NCBI GenBank assembly: GCA_043810285.1
Contig: JBDROH010000011.1
Span: forward strand, 1 to 27,010
Length of the DNA stretch: 27,010 bases
Direction: 5' to 3'
From: JAGVXH01 sp043810285
Lineage (GTDB): Archaea; Nanobdellota; Nanobdellia; Pacearchaeales; GW2011-AR1
Shown: positions 23,147-27,010 of the stretch, piece after piece
Position numbering within the stretch: the stretch's first letter is position 1
Layout: the number at the start of each line of letters is the position of its first letter
Program-made: the position numbers and the translations under genes
The notes under the pieces: generated by a model
What the model was told of the DNA's origin: nothing
What the model saw: the letters and a program-made list of their open reading frames with translations, nothing else
Databases searched by the model: none

Positions 23147-24643
23147 TTAATCCTCAATCTTCCCCTCAGGCTTCATCAAAGGAAACGCAACACATTCCCG
23201 AATCGGACGTCCCATCATAAAAGAAAATAATCTCTCGCTAAATCCAAATCCGCAAGCAGGAGGCATTCCATATTTCAACGCTTCAACAAAACTCTCGTCG
23301 TGCTCCATCGCATCTTTATCTCCATTCATCCCAAGTTCCCTTTGCATCTTGAATCTCTCCATCTGGTCAATCGGGTCATTCAACTCACTATAACCATTTC
23401 CAACTTCACTCCCTCCGAGAATAACCTGAAACTGTTTAACCTTCCGAGGGTCAGTCTCACTTCTCTTCGCCAACGGACTCATCTCAACAGGCTGTCCAAC
23501 CAAAAATCCCGGCCCACTAATTTGCTTCCTACAAAACTTCCAAAGCGAATCAACAAGTTTCCACTTACCAAAACTCTTATCATACTCTACCTTCAAAGAA
23601 TCCAGTTTCCTCTTAATCTCTTTTTCATCAGCCTCGTAAATATCAATCCCTGTCTTCTCCTTAATCAACTTTTCAAAATCATATCGTTCCCACTTCTTCC
23701 CCAAATCAATTTTGTGCCCGTGTGCCTCAAACTTCAACGAACCCAAAGTCGCCATAGTAATTTCCTTATACATCTCTTCAACTAACTTCATCCCGTCGTT
23801 AAAATCGGCATAACCCCAATAAAATTCCATCTGCGAATAGTCTTGTAAATGTTCAGCATCCATTCCCTCATTCCTAAACTGTCGACCAATCTCAAATGTT
23901 TTTTCATATCCTGCAACCAATAATTTCTTTTGCCAAAGCTCTCCCATCGAAATCCTCAAATAAACATCGATGTCCAAGGAATCATGATGTGTAGAAAATG
24001 GCGTCGCTACCGCTCCTCCAGCTAAGTTCTCCAAAACAGGAGTCTCAACTTCTAAAAAATTTCTATCAACTAAAAACGTCCGAACCGAATTCCAGAACCT
24101 CTGCTTCTTAATAAAAATCTCCTTAACGTCCTCATTCATAATAATATCTAAATATCTTTTCCTCAACTTTTCCTCTTCATCTTTCAATCCATTATGTTTA
24201 TCGGGCAAGGGTAAAATAGACTTAGTCAAAATAAAAAGTTCCTGTGCCATAATTGAAACTTCTCCAGTCCTAGTTTTCATAACCTCACCTCTAACACCAA
24301 TAATATCTCCACCATCAATTTTTTTAAACATCCCAATAACCTCTTCGGGAACCTCGCCTTTCTGAATAACTACTTGTATCGTTCCACGCAAATCTTGTAA
24401 ACTAAAAAAAGACAACTTCCCAAAACTCCTCTTTATCATAACACGTCCTGCGACAACCCGTTCCTTTCCAGACTTAGTTTCATTTTCTAATTTACTAAAC
24501 TCTTCCTTAATATCTGAAGAATAAACCCTTTTTTCATTTAAACTAAATCTATATGCATACGGATTAATTCCTTCTTCCCTCAGCATCGCGATTTTCTTAA
24601 TTCTTTCATCAACAATCTGTTTCTCTCTTCCAGCCATCTTCAT
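23147..24643 (-). CDS. lysS: Lysyl-tRNA synthetase, class II
   Basis: 498 residues. An OB-fold anticodon-binding domain lies at about 62-140 (VAGRVMIKRSFGKLSFFSLQ). The class II core has motif 1 near 186-205 (FLEVETPVLENLAGG follows), motif 2 at 250-275 (FEIGRQFRNEGMDAEHLQDY then SQMEFYWGYAD) and motif 3 at 465-475 (GFGFSERLF, Arg 471). It charges tRNA-Lys with lysine. Many archaea use the unrelated class I enzyme, so class II here is notable. The motif 2 loop reads HLQDYSQMEF rather than the HNPEFT common in bacterial LysRS, so a dedicated subgroup is likely. Asp/Asn specificity was considered, but the overall pattern fits LysRS better. A TATA box sits 24 bases before the first codon. Confidence 0.85.
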   Translation of the reverse strand: MKMAGREKQIVDERIKKIAMLREEGINPYAYRFSLNEKRVYSSDIKEEFSKLENETKSGKERVVAGRVMIKRSFGKLSFFSLQDLRGTIQVVIQKGEVPEEVIGMFKKIDGGDIIGVRGEVMKTRTGEVSIMAQELFILTKSILPLPDKHNGLKDEEEKLRKRYLDIIMNEDVKEIFIKKQRFWNSVRTFLVDRNFLEVETPVLENLAGGAVATPFSTHHDSLDIDVYLRISMGELWQKKLLVAGYEKTFEIGRQFRNEGMDAEHLQDYSQMEFYWGYADFNDGMKLVEEMYKEITMATLGSLKFEAHGHKIDLGKKWERYDFEKLIKEKTGIDIYEADEKEIKRKLDSLKVEYDKSFGKWKLVDSLWKFCRKQISGPGFLVGQPVEMSPLAKRSETDPRKVKQFQVILGGSEVGNGYSELNDPIDQMERFKMQRELGMNGDKDAMEHDESFVEALKYGMPPACGFGFSERLFSFMMGRPIRECVAFPLMKPEGKIED

Positions 24644-24662
24644 AAAATTACATAGGAACCAG

Positions 24663-24672
24663 ATTTATAAAA
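24663..24672 (-). promoter_or_regulatory. TATA box of the LysRS gene
   Basis: Minus strand TTTTATAAAT is centred 24-25 bases before the ATG at 24643. It supports that start and a leaderless mRNA. Confidence 0.6.
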
Positions 24673-24682
24673 CTATCAAATT

Positions 24683-24964
24683 CTAAAATCGAAGAAATTT
24701 AAATTCCTTAAAATCTCCAGACCATTTTCGCTCTACAATCTGAACATCCCTAATCTGTGCGTGCTCAGGACCTTTTCGAACGAATCCCGCAAGTCTACCA
24801 ATCGCATCATCTTCCCCCTCGACGATAACCTCGACGTCACCATTAGCCAAATTACGAACAAATCCTCTCAACTTCAAATTATCTGCATGTTCCTTCACAA
24901 ACTGCCTAAAAAAAATCCCTTGAACAGTTCCCTTCACAACAAACTTTGCCGCTTTTTTTACCAT
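24683..24964 (-). CDS. acyP: Acylphosphatase
   Basis: 93 residues, the usual size. The signature GTVQGIFFRQFVKEHA carries the catalytic Arg (R20) in the phosphate loop, and GFVRNLANGDVEVIVEGE carries the catalytic Asn (N38). The remaining strands (GPEHAQIRDVQIVERKW) match the ferredoxin-like fold. The enzyme hydrolyses acyl phosphates such as carbamoyl phosphate or 1,3-bisphosphoglycerate in the cytoplasm. It lies 24 bases after the TrmY gene, probably in the same transcript. Confidence 0.93.
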   Translation of the reverse strand: MVKKAAKFVVKGTVQGIFFRQFVKEHADNLKLRGFVRNLANGDVEVIVEGEDDAIGRLAGFVRKGPEHAQIRDVQIVERKWSGDFKEFKFLRF

Positions 24965-24988
24965 AAGAATAAAAATTGAATAAGGTTT

Positions 24989-25564
24989 TTATTCCTTCCT
25001 ATCAACCTCATTATGCAAAATAGTAATAACTTGTGATGCAAACAAAATCTTAGGTCCAACAGAAACCTTATCTATTTTCTTCAAAAATTTTTTCTTATCC
25101 GAAGGAAACCCTTCGTGGTCACCAATAATAAAAACTGCCTTCTCCAATTCCAGATTCCTAACATCAATACCTTTTTCGCTTAATAACAAAACATCTTTCC
25201 CTTCTGCATCCAATTCTTTTACGACTTTCTCAAAACTTTTCCTCTCAATAGAAGCCCCTGGAAAAACTTCCAACAGCCCTTCTTTATCAGGGGACTTATA
25301 CAACATCCTCTTAATCAACCCTGCAACATTCTTCTTAGAAATAGGCATCTTTTTATTTGACTCCAAAACCAAATGTCTCGGAGCATTCGGAGGTCCGTCA
25401 AAAATCAAATGAAACTTCACATCATCCCGCATTTCATTAGAAATAAAAAATGCAGAAATAATCACGTTGCAAACAATATCCATCCGTCCTGCCTTCTTCA
25501 AATCGTCCTTAATCAAATTCCCCGAAGTTACCGCCGACTTCGAATAATAAATAAATTCTCTCAT
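24989..25564 (-). CDS. trmY: tRNA (pseudouridine(54)-N1)-methyltransferase TrmY
   Basis: 191 residues, close to the family length. The N-terminus MREFIYYSKSAVTSGN, then AGRMDIVCNVIISAFFISN, MRDDVKFHLIFDGPPNAPRH and ISKKNVAGLIKRMLYK are characteristic. The SPOUT knot is visible as VFIIGDHEGFPSDKKKF and VSVGPKILFASQVITILHNE, which bind SAM. The enzyme methylates N1 of pseudouridine 54 in the T loop of archaeal tRNAs, giving m1-psi in place of bacterial T54. Its presence supports an archaeal genome. A TATA box lies 26 bases upstream of the ATG. Confidence 0.95.
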   Translation of the reverse strand: MREFIYYSKSAVTSGNLIKDDLKKAGRMDIVCNVIISAFFISNEMRDDVKFHLIFDGPPNAPRHLVLESNKKMPISKKNVAGLIKRMLYKSPDKEGLLEVFPGASIERKSFEKVVKELDAEGKDVLLLSEKGIDVRNLELEKAVFIIGDHEGFPSDKKKFLKKIDKVSVGPKILFASQVITILHNEVDRKE

Positions 25565-25584
25565 TCTAGAAATTATCTAAATGG

Positions 25585-25595
25585 CTTTTTATATC
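25585..25595 (-). promoter_or_regulatory. TATA box of the trmY gene
   Basis: Minus strand GATATAAAAAG is centred 26 bases before the ATG at 25564. Confidence 0.5.
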
Positions 25596-25605
25596 TATAG
25601 AAGAA

Positions 25606-25794
25606 TTAATATCCAAATGGTTTGTGAAAACACATTTTCTCATCAGGATCACCAAGACCCATCGAACGACGACGAAAGGATAGCTCTTCAGGAGTAGGAA
25701 GTTCTGTATCGTAAAAAGGCTCTGCTAATTTGCCATAATCAACTCTTTCATATATTTCTCGCTGTTTTCTTTTCTCTTTTTTAAAATCAAACAT
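25606..25794 (-). CDS. Small charged protein of unknown function
   Basis: 62 residues from the ATG at 25794, which has GAGG at 6 bases (25801-25804); a TTG four codons earlier also opens the frame but lacks this support. The sequence is highly charged at the N-terminus (FKKEKRKQREIYERVDYGK), then acidic/proline-rich (PFYDTELPTPEELSFRRRSM), and ends CFHKPFGY. No signal peptide, membrane helix or known domain is visible. It lies 63 bases after the pilin-like gene at 25858, in the same direction. The ribosome site makes it likely to be real. Confidence 0.55.
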   Translation of the reverse strand: MFDFKKEKRKQREIYERVDYGKLAEPFYDTELPTPEELSFRRRSMGLGDPDEKMCFHKPFGY

Positions 25795-25857
25795 ATTCTT
25801 CCTCAAGGTTATTTACAATATCTTTTAACTTTTTCTATCCTCGATGTTGTTAAGGAG

Positions 25858-26409
25858 TTAAGCACGAATACTCACATCCATCAACTCACTAGCATAACTC
25901 TCCCCACCATACATCACATTAATCCTATACCTAAAAGTACATAGGGTCGAACCTTCAGGAACATCTAATAAAACTTTTCCAGAAATAAATTCTCCAGGAG
26001 CAAGACCTATATTTTCCTCAGAACGCCCAGTTGAAATCCATCCTTCCGCTTCCCGTTCACCAACTCCACACTTCTTCTGAATATCAGGGTCAGACACAAC
26101 AACTTCATAAGAAAACTTCTTATCTTGAACGCCCGTCAAAAGATTTTTTATACCAATCCCAAAACCTGATGCCTCACCAGATTTAACAACGATTTGCCTT
26201 ATATTCGGATAAACCACTAATTTTTTATCCTCTCCAAATAATTTAGAAACCTGATCCATCAATTGATCATTCGTCATATCTACAATATTCGTCGCCCCTA
26301 AAAAAATATTTTTAACCAAAACCAATCCCAGAATCAGCATCGACATCGACAAAACTATAACTACAATCGTCCCAATAGATAATTCAATCGCACCTTTTTT
26401 ATCCCTCAT
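25858..26409 (-). CDS. Pilin-like protein with N-terminal class III/archaellin-like helix
   Basis: 183 residues. The short leader MRDKKG is followed by AIELSIGTIVVIVLSMSMLI and a continued helix to residue 36, matching prepilin-type cleavage after Gly with Glu at +3. The outer domain is beta-rich with two cysteines (KKCGVG, STLCTF), ending in a strand MYGGESYASELMDVSIRA. This N-terminus (AIELS.GT.VVIVL) differs from the Gly-Gln starts in the 2-14 kb cluster, so it is probably a separate subfamily. It has its own TATA box 25 bases before the ATG. Likely a subunit of a surface filament or a membrane-tethered envelope protein. Confidence 0.75.
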   Translation of the reverse strand: MRDKKGAIELSIGTIVVIVLSMSMLILGLVLVKNIFLGATNIVDMTNDQLMDQVSKLFGEDKKLVVYPNIRQIVVKSGEASGFGIGIKNLLTGVQDKKFSYEVVVSDPDIQKKCGVGEREAEGWISTGRSEENIGLAPGEFISGKVLLDVPEGSTLCTFRYRINVMYGGESYASELMDVSIRA

Positions 26410-26429
26410 AACAAAACACCGTTTCCATT

Positions 26430-26439
26430 ATTTATAAAA
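26430..26439 (-). promoter_or_regulatory. TATA box of the 25858 pilin-like gene
   Basis: Minus strand TTTTATAAAT-type element centred 25 bases before the ATG at 26409, a few bases after the end of the MazG-like gene. Confidence 0.55.
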
Positions 26440-26443
26440 GTAT

Positions 26444-26755
26444 TCATCTATCCCCAGATTCCTCAAGAACCAATCTCTTCTCAAAACCACCACGCTCCCC
26501 GAACTTTATTCCTCTAATCCTCTCGAGCTCACTCCTTCCACCAAATTGAAAATCTGCAATAGCATAAACAACTTCGAGGACATCTGCTAACTCTTCAATA
26601 CAAGGATTATCCAAAAACTCCTCAACCTCTTCCCTAATTTTTGCTTTCAACTTATTACCGTATTCATCATCTCCAGCAATATGCACTCCACAACTATCTC
26701 CTCTTGATTTAATAATCTTAGGAACCTTATCTCTAACTAACTTATCATATTTCAT
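26444..26755 (-). CDS. MazG-like nucleotide pyrophosphohydrolase
   Basis: 103 residues. The opening MKYDKLVRDKVPKIIKSRG is typical of small MazG/phosphoribosyl-ATP-pyrophosphatase-like proteins (YDKLVRDKIP). The metal-binding helices follow as REEVEEFLDNPCIEELADVL, giving ExxE at 42-46 and ExxD at 55-58. Such enzymes hydrolyse NTPs or dNTPs to monophosphates and clean or adjust nucleotide pools. The ATG lies one base after the discriminator base of the tRNA-Phe gene, so the gene has no room for a promoter or ribosome site of its own and must be read through from the tRNA promoter. Confidence 0.85.
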   Translation of the reverse strand: MKYDKLVRDKVPKIIKSRGDSCGVHIAGDDEYGNKLKAKIREEVEEFLDNPCIEELADVLEVVYAIADFQFGGRSELERIRGIKFGERGGFEKRLVLEESGDR

Positions 26756-26756
26756 A

Positions 26757-26828
26757 TGGGGCTGGGGAGGATCGAACTCCCTACACCACGGTCTTCAGCC
26801 GTGTGCTCTCCCAATGAGCTACAGCCCC
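26757..26828 (-). tRNA. trnF: tRNA-Phe (anticodon GAA)
   Basis: The cloverleaf reads cleanly on the minus strand. The acceptor GGGGCTG/CAGCCCC has 7 perfect pairs; the D arm is GCTC/GAGC with a 7-base loop containing GG; the anticodon stem CACGG/CCGTG has loop CTGAAGA (anticodon GAA). A 5-base variable loop precedes the T arm GGGAG/CTCCC with loop TTCGATC. The discriminator is A at 26757. CCA is not encoded. No intron is present. Confidence 0.95.
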
Positions 26829-26850
26829 ATAAAGATGAAGAACTAATTTA

Positions 26851-26861
26851 GCTTTTTAAGT
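26851..26861 (-). promoter_or_regulatory. TATA box of the tRNA-Phe/MazG-like unit
   Basis: Minus strand ACTTAAAAAGC is centred about 28 bases before the first base of the tRNA. Confidence 0.45.
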
Positions 26862-26915
26862 TTGTTGATAAAATCAGTATCTCCGCAACCCAAACCTTCT
26901 TCACTAGCTCACACT

Positions 26916-26992
26916 AAAAAAACCAAGACAAGATATCTATGAGCTCCCATAACATAATTAACTCGGGATTACGTTATGATAGTTCTTGTCTT
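26916..26992 (-). terminator. Long hairpin followed by a T run, terminator-like or structured RNA
   Basis: On the minus strand a 9-bp outer stem AAGACAAGA/TCTTGTCTT (26984-26992 with 26925-26933), a 4-bp stem CTAT/ATAG and a 6-bp stem CATAAC/GTTATG (26973-26978 with 26948-26953) enclose a 19-base loop. GG and seven T follow (26916-26922). It fits the end of a transcript entering from the right, or the 3' part of a small RNA. No coding frame is seen in 26829-27010. Confidence 0.5.
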
Positions 26993-27010
26993 CTTTCGTC
27001 CATTTTTTAG

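Noticed and set aside
23300..23785. 161-codon plus-strand frame opposite LysRS
   Set aside because: Antisense to the conserved catalytic core of LysRS; Leu/Ile/Asn-rich shadow.
1..27010. CRISPR arrays, insertion sequences, rRNA genes
   Set aside because: No regularly spaced direct repeats, transposase reading frames, terminal inverted repeats with duplications, or rRNA segments were seen.

Overview
The window looks like part of a small, AT-rich genome from a DPANN archaeon, most likely of the Woesearchaeota/Pacearchaeota (Nanoarchaeota-like) kind. The evidence is: archaeal PCNA, archaeo-eukaryotic primase and TrmY; many genes with a TATA box 24-28 bases before the start codon (leaderless promoters); an S-layer protein; class III (prepilin-like) signal peptides; very tight packing; and large Cys-rich surface proteins. 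The clade is inferred from gene content and style, not from a phylogeny.

Layout. 1-1443 (-): start of an S-layer protein gene, running off the left edge, preceded by a leader of about 180 nt with at least four hairpins. 1871-2227 (+): winged-helix regulator. 2224-14567 (-): a surface-protein cluster of about 12.3 kb whose genes nearly all overlap or abut. It begins with a 61-residue winged-helix protein and contains two paralogous modules of [class III pilin-like protein + Cys-rich giant]. In the first module the giant is one 1217-residue gene; in the second it is two genes (598 + 697 residues). An MNT/HEPN toxin-antitoxin pair lies between the modules. Four more pilin-like genes close the cluster. 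14651-18379: back-to-back PCNA (-) and a primase (+) carrying a 445-residue intein with a LAGLIDADG endonuclease. 18414-21528 (+): two secreted, C-terminally anchored Cys-containing surface proteins. 21529-26755 (-): a conserved unknown, a ComEA-like HhH protein, a PD-(D/E)XK nuclease, class II LysRS, acylphosphatase, TrmY, a small unknown, another pilin-like protein and a MazG-like pyrophosphatase. 26757-26828 (-): tRNA-Phe(GAA), whose 3' end is one base from the MazG-like start codon. 26829-27010: tRNA promoter and a long hairpin.

How it may work. The 2.2-14.6 kb cluster reads as one cell-surface apparatus. Its small subunits have Gly-Gln prepilin sites. Its giants also have pilin-like N-terminal helices with Gln or Glu at the expected place, followed by Cys-rich domains, membrane/glycine-rich segments and four tandem Ig-like Cys-containing repeats. 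No assembly ATPase, platform protein or prepilin peptidase is in the window, so these would have to come from elsewhere in the genome. A role in attachment to a host or partner cell is inference only. The ComEA-like/nuclease pair could link surface filaments to DNA capture, also inference.

The strongest candidates for something undescribed are the duplicated fused/split giant module with its embedded toxin-antitoxin pair, the prepilin-like N-termini of the giants, the S-layer leader RNA, and a primase whose PriL-like C-terminal domain appears to have lost the cysteines of the usual Fe-S site.
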